From contig NZ_KB898939.1 of assembly GCF_000377945.1 (NCBI RefSeq), positions 1 through 64,000 on the forward strand: a stretch of 64,000 nt of DNA, given 5' to 3'. Position numbers and translations under genes: made by a program. The DNA is from Thioalkalivibrio sulfidiphilus. GTDB lineage: Bacteria; Pseudomonadota; Gammaproteobacteria; Ectothiorhodospirales; Ectothiorhodospiraceae. The notes below the pieces were generated by a model. It searched no databases, was not told where the DNA came from, and saw only the letters and a program-made list of their open reading frames with translations. This document shows positions 55,674 through 64,000 of the stretch, one piece after another (positions within the stretch are counted from its first letter, which is position 1; every line of letters begins with the position of its first letter).

Positions 55674-58081
55674 CAGTCGATGAATCCCGCCAGGGCGCGG
55701 CGGACCTCCTCCATGTTCTGGTACCGGTCTTCCGGGGACAAGGCCATCATCTTTGTCACCACGGCGCCCAGCGTCCTGGGCACGCCCGGGTTGACCTCGC
55801 TCACCGGACGGGCCTTGCCCTGTACATGCTGGTACATCACGGCCATCTGGTCCTCGCCGGTGTAGGGGAGGGTACCGGTAAGCATCTCATACATCATGAT
55901 GCCCAAAGCGTAGATATCGGACCGGGCATCAACTGGCTTGCCCAGCACCTGCTCCGGTGACATGTACTTGGGCGTACCGATGAGGATGCCAGTGCGGGTC
56001 AGCTGCTGATCGCCAGCGGCGCGGGCGGCTGCCACGCCAAAGTCCACGATCTTCAGCACACCACGGTTGTTGATCAGCACGTTACCCGGCTTGAGATCGC
56101 GATGCACCACACCGGTTTCATGGGCCGCGGCCATGCCCTTGGCGATGTCGTGTGTGTAGCGCAGGGCGGTCTCGATCGGTAGCGGTTCGCGGGCCTCCAG
56201 GGACACAGCCAGAGTACTGGAGGGGAAGTACTCCATGGAGATAGCCAACAGTCCCTGAATGTTGAGGAAGTCATATATGCGAATGACGTTCTCGTGGGTG
56301 ATCTTGCGCGACAGGCGCATCTCCTGCACGAAGCGCTTGATCATGTCCTCATCGGAGGCCATCTGGGGATGCAGCACCTTGAGGATCAATGACTCGGAGA
56401 TCACTTCGTCCTCGACCAGCAGGACTGTACCGAATGCACCGCGCCCAACACGGCGCACGTAGCGGTAGCGATCTCCGATCATCTCCCCCGGCTGAAGGCG
56501 ATTGATGTCGAGGTTTGCCAGTGACTGAGGCGCCGAGGCTGGCGGGCGGGCCGGCTCGTCCGGGTTCTGAAGCATGGACATCGCCAGGGTGTCATCGGCA
56601 TGAGCCGGCGTTGGCTTGGATACCATGCGAGTCAGGGAAGCTGCAGCGGAGAATTTGTCCTGCAAGCGGTCGCGCACCTCCAGTGCCGACTCGCGCACCT
56701 CGGAGGTGGCCTTTTCAGTGTACTTGATGATCACCTCGCAGATCCCGGCAGCATTATCGGAACCGGCCAGCTCGCCCAGGGTATGCAGGGCCTCCAGCTG
56801 GATCTCGGGCACGGGGCGTTTGAGCTGCTCCAGCACAGCATGGATCACCCTCTCGTCGCCCAGCTTGGCGAGCGCCCGCAGCACGACCGGCGCCGCTTTC
56901 TCGTCGCGCTTGAGCATGCGCACCAGTGCCGGCGTGGCGGCCTTGTTGCCGATATTGGCCAGGGCATCCACGGCACGTTCACGCACCCACCAGTCGGAAT
57001 CCTCCAGGGCATCTATAAGATGACTGATAGCCTGTTCGTCCCGTGTGGAATTGAGGATCTCGATGGCGGAGCGGCGGATGAATTCATCATCGTCCTTGAT
57101 CAGTTCCACCACAGCCTTGACCACCCTGGGCCCACCAATCTTGGCCAAAGCGTCAGCGGAGCGTGCGCGCACCCACCAGTCCGCGTCCTTGACCGACTCC
57201 AGCAGTTCCTTGATGGCGGCTGCGCTGCCGATCTTGTTGAGCACCTCCACGGCTGCCCGGCGGGCATGCTCCGCCTCGTCATGGAGCACCGCAGACAGGT
57301 ACTTCATGGTGTCCGGATCGTTGCGCTTGATAATAGTTTCTATGGCCTGCTCCTGGACCTTGATGTCCCGGTCACGCAGCAGGTTGCAGAGCTTTTCCAG
57401 ATCGAGCCGGGCGTCATGGGTCGAGAGGACTTCTAAGGCCGCCTGGCGCACCCCTTTGTCCGGATCCTCAAGCAGGTGCTGCAGGGTCTCCACCACTTCC
57501 GGGGTCTGGAACCGCCCCAGAATACGCACGATCTGCATGCGCACCACCGGATCCTTGCCCGAGACCCGGTTGAGCAACTCTGGTACCAACGACGGGTCAG
57601 CCACTTCGGTGACCAGCTTCATCAGGGCGTTGCGGTCGGTGGGCTCCAAGGTATAGGCGTAGCGCAACAGCGCACCGGCATCCAGACGCTTGCGATGGGC
57701 AGAGAGCACCTGGATCAACGCACTCTTGGGGATACGGGGGTCGCCGAAGGCCGACATGAGACGGTTGGGATCAAAGCCGGTACCGCGACACAGGACGTCC
57801 GTGACCCGCGATACGGACTGGGAGTTGCCGTCCGCCAGGGCCTCGGAGAACACCGGCAGGCTGGCGTTATCCAGCAGCCTGACCAGAAGCTCGGAGATGC
57901 GCGGCACCTCATCGCGAGCCGCGTGGCCAAGCGCATGGATGAGCTTATTCACACCCGTGTCGCCCAGGCCCCGCAGCTTGGAAACCAGTTGCTTGCGATC
58001 CTCGGCAGTACCCACCCGCTCGCGGGGGTCCAGCAGGCGCGCGATGATGCGCTCGGCCTTGAAGTCCCGCAGCAGGCTCAT
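55673..58081 (-). CDS. HEAT-repeat protein fused to a Ser/Thr kinase domain
   Basis: 802 residues. Residues about 30-490 are HEAT-like helical repeats with recurrent DADWWVRARSADALAKIG and DSDWWVRERAVDALANIG, and similar units. A linker with Pro-rich TPAHADD and PARPPASAP follows. The protein kinase domain occupies 534-802: glycine loop GRGAFG (546-551), Lys568, HRDLKPGN with HRD at 660-662, and DFG at 680-682. All catalytic residues are present, so it should be active. No membrane segment. It is translationally coupled to pilT, which points to a role in pilus control. Start ATG 58081; an upstream ATG at 58117 is less likely. Confidence 0.9.
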   Translation of the reverse strand: MSLLRDFKAERIIARLLDPRERVGTAEDRKQLVSKLRGLGDTGVNKLIHALGHAARDEVPRISELLVRLLDNASLPVFSEALADGNSQSVSRVTDVLCRGTGFDPNRLMSAFGDPRIPKSALIQVLSAHRKRLDAGALLRYAYTLEPTDRNALMKLVTEVADPSLVPELLNRVSGKDPVVRMQIVRILGRFQTPEVVETLQHLLEDPDKGVRQAALEVLSTHDARLDLEKLCNLLRDRDIKVQEQAIETIIKRNDPDTMKYLSAVLHDEAEHARRAAVEVLNKIGSAAAIKELLESVKDADWWVRARSADALAKIGGPRVVKAVVELIKDDDEFIRRSAIEILNSTRDEQAISHLIDALEDSDWWVRERAVDALANIGNKAATPALVRMLKRDEKAAPVVLRALAKLGDERVIHAVLEQLKRPVPEIQLEALHTLGELAGSDNAAGICEVIIKYTEKATSEVRESALEVRDRLQDKFSAAASLTRMVSKPTPAHADDTLAMSMLQNPDEPARPPASAPQSLANLDINRLQPGEMIGDRYRYVRRVGRGAFGTVLLVEDEVISESLILKVLHPQMASDEDMIKRFVQEMRLSRKITHENVIRIYDFLNIQGLLAISMEYFPSSTLAVSLEAREPLPIETALRYTHDIAKGMAAAHETGVVHRDLKPGNVLINNRGVLKIVDFGVAAARAAGDQQLTRTGILIGTPKYMSPEQVLGKPVDARSDIYALGIMMYEMLTGTLPYTGEDQMAVMYQHVQGKARPVSEVNPGVPRTLGAVVTKMMALSPEDRYQNMEEVRRALAGFID

Positions 58082-58157
58082 GCCGCCCCCTGCACGCACG
58101 GGGCGCGGGGTTCGCAAGCACAGGTTGTGAAGGGGTTGCCGGCTGGGCGCATCAGAC

Positions 58158-58631
58158 TCAACTGTCCAGTGGGGTGACCCTGACGATATAGGCCTTGTTC
58201 ACCAGTGTAATGGTGGCGTCATCGTCCATGAACAGGCGCACGAAGCGATCCTCGAAGATGTTCACATAATCGAACAGGCGCGCGTGCTCCGGCACCAGCA
58301 TCTCCCGGATCACCCCCTCCAGGGTGGAACCGTCCATCAGGTGCAGGCGGGTGCGCAGGGCCACGGCGCCCTCGGGGGCCTGCTCCGGCTCGTGGGTGTA
58401 CTCCAGGCGTACCACCGCGTGTTTGTTGTAGAAGCGCAGGTCATCGTCACTGCCGCCCCGGAAGACGAAAAACGGCTCGGGTCCGTTCATGGCCTCCTCG
58501 GGCCGCTCCTCCCCCTCGTGGTGATCGCTCTGACAATGCAGGAAGATCGCGCCCACCACCGGTCCCTCCGGATGCACCCAAAGCCTTACATGCTTGAGTT
58601 TCTTGGGGATCTTCAAGGCTTCACTGTCCAT
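58158..58631 (-). CDS. Hypothetical protein upstream of the HEAT-kinase gene
   Basis: A 157-residue cytoplasmic protein of unknown family. Notable segments are VRLWVHPEGPVVGAIFLHCQ, MNGPEPFFVFRGGSD and ARLFDYVNIFEDRFVRLFMD. The C-terminal half resembles a small beta-rich fold. It lies 76 bases before the kinase gene on the same strand, so probably one transcript. Start at 58631 gives MDSEALKIPKK; an ATG at 58685 is an alternative. Confidence 0.75.
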   Translation of the reverse strand: MDSEALKIPKKLKHVRLWVHPEGPVVGAIFLHCQSDHHEGEERPEEAMNGPEPFFVFRGGSDDDLRFYNKHAVVRLEYTHEPEQAPEGAVALRTRLHLMDGSTLEGVIREMLVPEHARLFDYVNIFEDRFVRLFMDDDATITLVNKAYIVRVTPLDS

Positions 58632-58765
58632 AGGGGCTCCCAGTCGGGCCGGCATGCCGGGCCGGCGGCATAGGTCTTTGAGCATTCATTGTATTCAGTA
58701 TCGCCCATTTGGCGTCCCATGTGGCAAACACCGGGCACGAGAGATGCTTGACAGGCGATATTTCA

Positions 58766-58784
58766 TTTAATGATAATCGTTCGC
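58766..58784 (+). promoter_or_regulatory. Fur box upstream of the ferric iron transporter
   Basis: TTTAATGATAATCGTTCGC matches the Fur consensus GATAATGATAATCATTATC at about 14 of 19 positions. It lies 64-82 bases before the iron-binding protein gene and probably gives iron-repressed expression of the three transporter genes. Confidence 0.75.
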
Positions 58785-58848
58785 ATTAGCATTAACACAA
58801 GGTCTGCCGGCAGCCCGGCTACCCCATTCAACCCCCGGAGATTCACCC

Positions 58849-59886
58849 ATGCACCCCCGTCTCGCCCGTCTGCTGATCCTGCTCCTGCTGGCCCTGCTCG
58901 GCCCCATCCCCGCCACCGCCCTGGCCCAGGGCGAGGTCAACGTCTATTCCGCGCGCCAGGAGGCACTGATCAAGCCCCTGCTGGACGAGTTCACGGAGCA
59001 GACCGGCATCCGGGTCAACCTGGTCACCGCCCAGGCAGGCGCCCTGTTGCAGCGCCTGCGCAGCGAGGGCCGCAACTCCCCCGCCGACCTGATCATCACC
59101 GTGGATGCCGGCAACCTGCACAACGCCCAGACGGCCGGCGTACTGCAGCCGGTGCGCTCCGAGGCCCTGGAGGCCGCGATCCCGGCCCAGTACCGGGACC
59201 CGGAGCACCACTGGTTCGGCCTGTCCATGCGCGCCCGACCCATCATGGTGGTGGAGGGTCGCGTGGCCGAGGGCGAGATCAGCCGCTACGAGGACCTGAC
59301 CGACCGCCGCTACCGGGGCCGCATCTGCATCCGCTCCTCGGATAACGTCTACAACCAGTCCATGATCGCCGCCATGATCGTGGCCAAGGGCGAGGCGGAG
59401 ACCGAGGCCTGGGCCCGGGGCCTGGTGGCCAACCTGGCCCGCCCGCCCCGGGGCGGTGACCGGGACCAGATCCGCGCCGCCGCCGCGGGTCAGTGCGACA
59501 TCGCCATCGCCAACACCTACTACCTGGCCCAGATGCTCGCCGGTGACGACGCCAACGACCGCGAGGCCGCCCGGCGCATCCGGGTGATCTGGCCCAACCA
59601 GGGCGAGGGCGACCGGGGCACCCACGTGAACATCAGCGGCGCCGGCGTCACCGCCCACGCCCCCAACCGGGACAACGCCATCCGCCTGCTGGAGTTCCTG
59701 ATGAGCGACGCCTCCCAGCAGTGGTACGCCGAGGCCAACCAGGAGTACCCGGTGAAGGAGGGCGTTGCCTGGAGCGAAACCCTGGAAAGGCTCGGCCGTT
59801 TCCGCGCCGATGAGATCAACATGGCCCTGCTCGGCGAGTACAACGCCCGGGCCGTGCGCCTGATGGACCGCGCGCGCTGGCGGTAA
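58849..59886 (+). CDS. fbpA: Ferric iron ABC transporter, periplasmic binding protein
   Basis: 345 residues with a signal peptide (LARLLILLLLALLGPIPATA, cut near ALA). The mature protein starts EVNVYSARQEALIKPLLDEF, the usual FbpA/FutA opening. YNQSMIAAMIVAKGEAETEA and NTYYLAQMLAGDD lie in the iron-binding half, and the Tyr pair is consistent with the Fe3+ site. It binds ferric iron and delivers it to the permease. ATG 58849 follows a GGAG ribosome site. Confidence 0.94.
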   Translation: MHPRLARLLILLLLALLGPIPATALAQGEVNVYSARQEALIKPLLDEFTEQTGIRVNLVTAQAGALLQRLRSEGRNSPADLIITVDAGNLHNAQTAGVLQPVRSEALEAAIPAQYRDPEHHWFGLSMRARPIMVVEGRVAEGEISRYEDLTDRRYRGRICIRSSDNVYNQSMIAAMIVAKGEAETEAWARGLVANLARPPRGGDRDQIRAAAAGQCDIAIANTYYLAQMLAGDDANDREAARRIRVIWPNQGEGDRGTHVNISGAGVTAHAPNRDNAIRLLEFLMSDASQQWYAEANQEYPVKEGVAWSETLERLGRFRADEINMALLGEYNARAVRLMDRARWR

Positions 59887-59888
59887 GG

Positions 59889-59961
59889 CAGTGGCAAGTG
59901 GCGAGTCTCAAGTGGCAAGGAAAACAGTTTCCTTGCCACTTGCCACTTGAGACTAGCCACT
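59889..59961. repeat. GTGGCAAGTGGCGAGTCTCA hairpin, near-perfect
   Basis: CAGTGGCAAGTGGCGAGTCT begins at 59889, and the inverted arm GTTTCCTTGCCACTTGCCAC occupies 59927-59961. They enclose almost no loop, so a long stable hairpin forms. It lies inside the fbpA-fbpB operon, three bases after the fbpA stop, and could attenuate or stabilise message between binding protein and permease. Confidence 0.93.
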
Positions 59962-60013
59962 GGATCCCAGCGCCAGCTGGTATCATCCGAGCCTTTGACC
60001 GGAAGCCCCCGAC

Positions 60014-61702
60014 TTGAACCAGGACGCCGTCCAAGCCGCCGCCCCACCCGCCCGCACCTGGCACCGCCCGGATGCCTGGCGTACCGGCGTGGTGCTCACG
60101 GCCTTGGTGCTGGCCCTGCCGGTGCTGGTGGTGTTCGCCCACCTGTTCCTGCCCTCCACCGATGTCTGGCAGCACCTGCGCGAGACGGTGCTGCGGGACT
60201 ACGTGGTCAACTCCCTGCTGCTCATGCTCGGCGTGGGCGCCGGCGTACTGCTCATCGGCATCCCCACCGCCTGGCTGGTGAGTCTGTGCGAATTCCCCGG
60301 CCGGCGCATCTTCCAGTGGGCCCTGCTGCTGCCGCTGGCCATGCCCGCCTACATCATCGCCTACACCTACACCGGCATGCTGGACTTCCCCGGCCCGGTG
60401 CAGACCCAGCTACGGGAGTGGTTCGGCTGGGGCTATGGCGACTACTGGTTCCCGGAGATCCGCTCCCTGGGCGGCGCCATGGCGATGCTGTCCCTGGTGC
60501 TCTATCCCTACGTCTACCTGCTGGCCCGGGCCGCCTTCCTGGAACAGTCCGTGTGCGTGCTGGAGGTCTCCCGCACGCTGGGCAACGGTCCCTGGGCGGG
60601 CTTTACCCGGGTGGCCCTGCCGCTGGCACGCCCCGCCATCATTACCGGACTCTCGCTGGCGCTCATGGAGACGCTCGCCGACTACGGCACCGTGGCCTAC
60701 TTCGGCATCCCCACTTTCACCACCGGCATCTTCCGCACCTGGTTCGGCATGGCGGACCCGGCGGCGGCGGCGCAGCTCTCCGCCCTGCTCATGAGCTTCG
60801 TGTTCGTGCTCATCGTGCTGGAACGCTGGTCCCGGCGCCGGGCGCGCTTTCACCACACCAGCAGCCGCTACACCCAGCTGCCCCGCTACCAGCTGCGGGG
60901 CTGGCGCCGCGTCGCCGCCGTGGCGGTCTGCGCCCTGCCCGTGCTGCTGGGTTTCGTGCTGCCCGCCCTGCAGCTGGCCAACTGGGCGGCGGGCACCACC
61001 GAGACCTGGATGAGCGCCGAGTTCCTGCGCCTAGTCTGGAACAGCCTGGGCCTGGCGGCCATCGCCGCCCTGCTCGCCCTGGCACTCGCCCTGTTCATGG
61101 CCTATGGACAGCGCCTACGCCCCTCCTGGAGCAACGCCGTGGCGGTGCGCGTGGCCGGCATGGGCTATGCCGTGCCGGGCACCGTGATCGCCGTGGGCGT
61201 GATGCTGCCGTTCGCCTGGCTCGACAACACCGTGGACGCCTGGATGCGCGAGAGCTTCGGCATCTCCACAGGACTGATCCTCTCCGGCACCCTGGTTGCG
61301 CTGATCTTTGCCTACTGCGTGCGTTTCCTGGCGGTGTCCCTGCAGACCGTCGAGGCGGCGCTCGGCAAGATCAAGCCCTCCATGGATGACGCCGCCCGGT
61401 CCCTGGGCATGCCCCCCAACCGGGTGCTGCGGGTGGTGCACATGCCCATCATGCGCGGCTCCCTGCTCACCGCCCTGCTGCTGGTGTTCGTGGACGTGCT
61501 CAAGGAACTGCCCGCCACCCTCATCCTGCGACCCTTCAACTTCAACACGCTCGCGGTGCGCACCTTCGAGCTGGCCTCCGACGAGCGTCTCGCGGACGCG
61601 GCCAGCGCGGCACTGGCCATCGTGATCGCCGGCATCATTCCGGTTATCCTGCTCAGCCGCACCATCAGCCGATCCCGACCCGGACATGACACCGCTGCTT
61701 GA
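60014..61702 (+). CDS. fbpB: Ferric iron ABC transporter, permease
   Basis: A 562-residue inner-membrane protein with about twelve membrane segments in two halves. Each half carries the binding-protein-dependent transport loop: SRTLGNGPWAGFTRVALPLA near 195 and ARSLGMPPNRVLRVVHMPIM near 460, which contact the ATPase. It forms the channel for FbpA-delivered iron. TTG start at 60014 is the best fit, preceded by GGAAGC. It overlaps fbpC by 17 bases. Confidence 0.92.
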   Translation: MNQDAVQAAAPPARTWHRPDAWRTGVVLTALVLALPVLVVFAHLFLPSTDVWQHLRETVLRDYVVNSLLLMLGVGAGVLLIGIPTAWLVSLCEFPGRRIFQWALLLPLAMPAYIIAYTYTGMLDFPGPVQTQLREWFGWGYGDYWFPEIRSLGGAMAMLSLVLYPYVYLLARAAFLEQSVCVLEVSRTLGNGPWAGFTRVALPLARPAIITGLSLALMETLADYGTVAYFGIPTFTTGIFRTWFGMADPAAAAQLSALLMSFVFVLIVLERWSRRRARFHHTSSRYTQLPRYQLRGWRRVAAVAVCALPVLLGFVLPALQLANWAAGTTETWMSAEFLRLVWNSLGLAAIAALLALALALFMAYGQRLRPSWSNAVAVRVAGMGYAVPGTVIAVGVMLPFAWLDNTVDAWMRESFGISTGLILSGTLVALIFAYCVRFLAVSLQTVEAALGKIKPSMDDAARSLGMPPNRVLRVVHMPIMRGSLLTALLLVFVDVLKELPATLILRPFNFNTLAVRTFELASDERLADAASAALAIVIAGIIPVILLSRTISRSRPGHDTAA

Positions 61703-62729
61703 AGTCGACAACGTGGACGTGGCCTATGGCAGCACCGCCGTGGTGCACAAGGTCAACCTGGAACTGCGCAAGGGCCTGATCGGCTGCCTGCTGGGCCCGA
61801 GCGGTTGCGGCAAGACCACCCTGCTGCGCGCCATCGCCGGCTTCGAGCCCGTGGCCGCCGGCGAGATCCGCCTCAACGGCGATCCGGTCAGCCGACCAGG
61901 CTGGACCCTGCCCCCGGAACGCCGCCAGGTGGGCATGGTGTTCCAGGACTTCGCCCTGTTTCCACACCTGAACGTCGCCGAGAACATCGCCTTCGGCATC
62001 CGCCACCTGCCCGCCCGCGACCGGGACACCCGGGTGCGCGAGCTGCTGGAACTGGTGGGCCTGCCCAGCTACGGGAAGCACTACCCCCATGCCCTCTCCG
62101 GCGGCCAGCAGCAACGCATCGCGCTCGCCCGTGCCATGGCCCCGCGCCCGCGCCTGCTGCTGCTGGACGAACCCTTCTCCAGCATGGACGTGGAGCTGCG
62201 CGAGGAGCTGGCCCGGGAGGTGCGCCGCATCCTCAAGCAGGAGCAGATCACCGCCATCCTGGTGACCCACGACCAGATGGAGGCCTTCGCCATGGCGGAT
62301 CGCATCGGCGTGGTCAACGCTGGGCGCATCCTGCAGTGGGACACCGCCTACAACCTCTACCACCGCCCCGCCGAGCGCTTCGTGGCCGACTTCATCGGCC
62401 AGGGCAAGCTGCTGCCCGGCACGGTGCTCAACGATCACCAGGTGGAGACCGAACTGGGCATCATCACCGGCCTGGTGCCCGAGGGCTGCGGCGTGGGCGC
62501 CCCGGTGGACGTGCTGGTGCGCCCCGACGACATCCGCCCCGACGACCAGAGCCACATCAGCGGCGAGGTGCTGGACAAGGCCTTCCGCGGCGCCAGCTTC
62601 CTGTACACCCTACGGCTGGCGAGCGGCGGCAAGGTGCTGTGCTTCGCCCCCAGCCACGACAACTTCGCCGTGGGCGAACGCATCGGGCTGAAGCTCGCGT
62701 TCAACCATCTGGTGATATTTCCCCGCTGA
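61686..62729 (+). CDS. fbpC: Ferric iron ABC transporter, ATP-binding protein
   Basis: A 347-residue ABC ATPase. Walker A GPSGCGKTTLLRAIAG near residue 38, signature LSGGQQQRIALARAMA near 137, Walker B LLLLDEPFSSMD, and the His loop ILVTHDQMEAFAM are all intact. A C-terminal TOBE-like regulatory region (about 245-347) follows. It drives iron import. It starts inside the end of fbpB. Confidence 0.93.
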   Translation: MTPLLEVDNVDVAYGSTAVVHKVNLELRKGLIGCLLGPSGCGKTTLLRAIAGFEPVAAGEIRLNGDPVSRPGWTLPPERRQVGMVFQDFALFPHLNVAENIAFGIRHLPARDRDTRVRELLELVGLPSYGKHYPHALSGGQQQRIALARAMAPRPRLLLLDEPFSSMDVELREELAREVRRILKQEQITAILVTHDQMEAFAMADRIGVVNAGRILQWDTAYNLYHRPAERFVADFIGQGKLLPGTVLNDHQVETELGIITGLVPEGCGVGAPVDVLVRPDDIRPDDQSHISGEVLDKAFRGASFLYTLRLASGGKVLCFAPSHDNFAVGERIGLKLAFNHLVIFPR

Positions 62730-62738
62730 GACAGCGGG

Positions 62739-62825
62739 GATTCAAGATTCAAAATTCAAGATTCAAAGGAAAATCGGTGGCATCATTCGACGACCCCTTT
62801 GAATTTTGAATTTTGAATTTTGAAT
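62739..62825. repeat. TTGAATTTT inverted-word hairpin
   Basis: GATTCAAGATTCAAAATTC from 62739 pairs with TTTGAATTTTGAATTTTGAA at about 62796-62825. A variant of the word (TTCAAG) appears in the left arm. It lies ten bases after the fbpC stop, and its right arm contains the proposed start codon of the next gene. Confidence 0.92.
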
Positions 62826-63290
62826 AGAGACTCACAACCCCGCCTCGGCTGGCGCGAATGGATCGCGCTGCCGGAACTGGGCATCCCGCGCCTGGAATGC
62901 AAGGTGGACACCGGCGCGCGCACCTCGGCCCTGCACGCCTTCTACGTGGAACCCTTCCAGCGGGACGGGCAGAAATGGGTGCGCTTCGGTCTGCACCCGG
63001 CGGCCGGCAGCGAGGCCCCCGAGATCCACTGCGAGGCGCCGGTCACGGACCGGCGTACGGTCACCGATTCGGGCGGCCACCGCACCCGCCGCTACGTGAT
63101 CACCACCACGGTGGTCATCGGCAGCCGCCGCCACCGCATCGAGATCACCCTGACCAACCGGGACACCATGCGCTTTCGCATGTTGCTCGGCCGCACCGCG
63201 CTCACCCATGGCTACCTGGTCGACCCCAGCGCGGCCCATCTGGCGGGGGAACCGGGTCTGGTAAGCATGAAGGAGGAGGGCAAAGCGTAA
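62820..63290 (+). CDS. Retropepsin-like aspartic protease family protein (PF05618, RimB-like)
   Basis: A 156-residue protein. LGWREWIALPELGIPRLECK opens the domain and KVDTGARTSALHA near residues 28-40 carries the catalytic Asp of the retropepsin-like fold. MRFRMLLGRTALTHGYLVDP near 117-136 is the family's second block. Members of this family act with RimK glutamate ligases in some bacteria; no rimK is in the window. The start is a TTG that lies in the repeat's right arm, and no better in-frame start precedes the conserved block. Confidence 0.82.
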   Translation: MNRDSQPRLGWREWIALPELGIPRLECKVDTGARTSALHAFYVEPFQRDGQKWVRFGLHPAAGSEAPEIHCEAPVTDRRTVTDSGGHRTRRYVITTTVVIGSRRHRIEITLTNRDTMRFRMLLGRTALTHGYLVDPSAAHLAGEPGLVSMKEEGKA

Positions 63291-63339
63291 ACCGGTTTCC
63301 ATGACTTCACCTTACAGGCAGCGTTTGGGTTGGCTGGTT

Positions 63340-63400
63340 TATTTCATCCTTCCACCTTCACCCTCACACTTCACCCTCAACACTTGCCCTTTGCCCCCCA
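63340..63400. repeat. CACTTCACCCTCA word run, single arm
   Basis: TTCACCCTCACACTTCACCC and neighbouring CTTTGCCC words make an imperfect tandem of the same style as the other intergenic arms, with no partner seen. It lies between the retropepsin gene and the riboswitch. The rest of 63291-63421 holds nothing else that I recognise. Confidence 0.55.
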
Positions 63401-63421
63401 CTCCATTAGCATGCCCCCGCA

Positions 63422-63535
63422 CTCAGGGGAGTAGCCGACCCGGCGCAACGCCGGGGGCATGCGTCAACATGATTGACCCGAAGGGTCATGGCGCATGCGG
63501 CCGATGCGGTCTGGCGAGACCTGTGGTATCGACCT
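63422..63535 (+). promoter_or_regulatory. yybP-ykoY-type manganese riboswitch
   Basis: The leader carries AGGGGAGTAGCC at 63425 and, about 85 bases later, GGTCTGGCGAGACC, the two hallmark loops of the yybP-ykoY aptamer. GC-rich stems lie between them (CCCGGCGCAACGCCGGG, then a GACCCGAAGGGTC hairpin). It sits directly before a TMEM165/GDT1-type exporter, its standard partner. It should turn that gene on when Mn2+ is high. Confidence 0.93.
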
Positions 63536-63599
63536 CCGTTCCGGGCTGGACGGGAGGGCGTGCCACCGGTTTCCGTCGTCCAGCCCCGAGGAATGATCC

Positions 63600-64000
63600 G
63601 TGGAAGTCTTCTTCATCGCCCTGGCCACCGTGGCCATCGCCGAGATCGGCGACAAGACCCAGTTCGTCACCCTTACCCTCAGCGCACGCTACCGCAGGCC
63701 CTGGCCCATCCTGGCCGGCGTGCTCGCCGCGTCATTGGCCAATCACGGACTCGCCGCCGTGGGCGGCCTGTGGCTGTCGCGCCTGCTGCCGGACACGCTC
63801 ATCACCTGGATCGTCGGACTCGGCTTCATCGCCATGGCGCTGTGGACCCTGCGCGGTGATCACCACGAGGAGCACGCGCCCGAGATCAGCGTGCGCGGTG
63901 CCTTCCTCACCACCTTCGTGCTGTTCTTCCTCATGGAGATGGGCGACAAGACGCAGATCGCCACCGCGGCACTGGCCGCCAACTTCGACACGGTGGTCTG
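63600..64000 (+). CDS. TMEM165/GDT1-family manganese exporter, cut by the window edge
   Basis: 133 codons run from a GTG at 63600 (GAGGA ribosome site just upstream) to the end. Both family signatures are visible: AEIGDKTQFVTLTLSARYRR near residue 14 and MEMGDKTQIATAALAANF near 112. The hydrophobic segments between them have the expected spacing. The family (UPF0016; MneA in Vibrio) exports Mn2+. The C-terminal part lies outside the window. Confidence 0.9.
   Translation, partial: MEVFFIALATVAIAEIGDKTQFVTLTLSARYRRPWPILAGVLAASLANHGLAAVGGLWLSRLLPDTLITWIVGLGFIAMALWTLRGDHHEEHAPEISVRGAFLTTFVLFFLMEMGDKTQIATAALAANFDTVV

Overview
The window is one 64 kb stretch of GC-rich chromosome. It has tightly packed genes and looks like a sulfur-oxidising or halo/alkaliphilic gammaproteobacterium of the Ectothiorhodospiraceae/Chromatiales type (Thioalkalivibrio-like). 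That placement is an inference from the look of many proteins (MetA, Uup, GlnE, PilT/PilU-kinase, DUF1244/Rnd pair); no search was run. No tRNA, rRNA or CRISPR array was found. The left edge cuts an IS4-type insertion sequence. The right edge cuts a manganese exporter gene that sits behind a yybP-ykoY-type riboswitch.

Layout. 1-11.8 kb: IS end, ChaN-like lipoprotein/haem protein, DUF1244, RNase D, SlyD, a cold-shock protein, a response-regulator cyclase, UspA, small unknowns, a SprT-like protein, Uup and a diguanylate cyclase. 11.9-18.9 kb: MltF, a P-loop ATPase next to MetA, an MFS permease, a second cold-shock gene, a GNAT and a DUF2061 protein. 19-28.3 kb: a GT39-like membrane glycosyltransferase, a decayed FMN glutamate-synthase-like pseudogene, ThiC with a TPP riboswitch, a polyphosphate:AMP phosphotransferase, and a methyltransferase-rhodanese-TolC-isochorismatase run. 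28.5-46.6 kb: a large envelope-glycan region. It holds WaaA, GmhB, GmhA and HldE for the Kdo/heptose core, an LpxL-type acyltransferase, CysD and CysNC for PAPS supply, a second GT39, two GT9, four GT4, a pyruvyltransferase-family protein and a sulfotransferase. Its middle (about 40.3-44.8 kb) is visibly AT-richer and looks acquired. 46.7-51.5 kb: a CHCC zinc-finger protein, IlvE and GlnE, interrupted by a GxxExxY cassette. 52-58.6 kb: an ECF sigma factor with an unusual anti-sigma/DsrE-like fusion, then PilU, PilT and a HEAT-repeat Ser/Thr kinase. 58.7-64 kb: a Fur-box-preceded ferric iron ABC transporter, a retropepsin-like protease and the manganese exporter.

The most unusual feature is intergenic. 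At least a dozen gaps hold inverted pairs of short repetitive 'words' (families such as ACAGGATTTACATGATTA, TTGAATTTTGAATTTT, GTGGCAAGTGGCAAG, CCGCGAAGGACGCGAAGG). The pairs are often nested inside one another and placed right at stop codons, in several cases containing the stop codon. One pair of the ACAGGATTTACATGATTA family encloses a complete GxxExxY (PDDEXK-type) gene with almost no spare sequence. This suggests that the empty hairpins are gene-less relatives of a nuclease-bearing cassette.

How the genes work together: the sulfate-activation pair can feed PAPS to the sulfotransferase at the far end of the same glycan region. The heptose and Kdo genes build the core that the glycosyltransferases extend. 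The kinase, PilT and PilU form one overlapping operon that points to phospho-control of pilus retraction. Metal handling at the right end has two recognisable controls, a Fur box and a manganese riboswitch.
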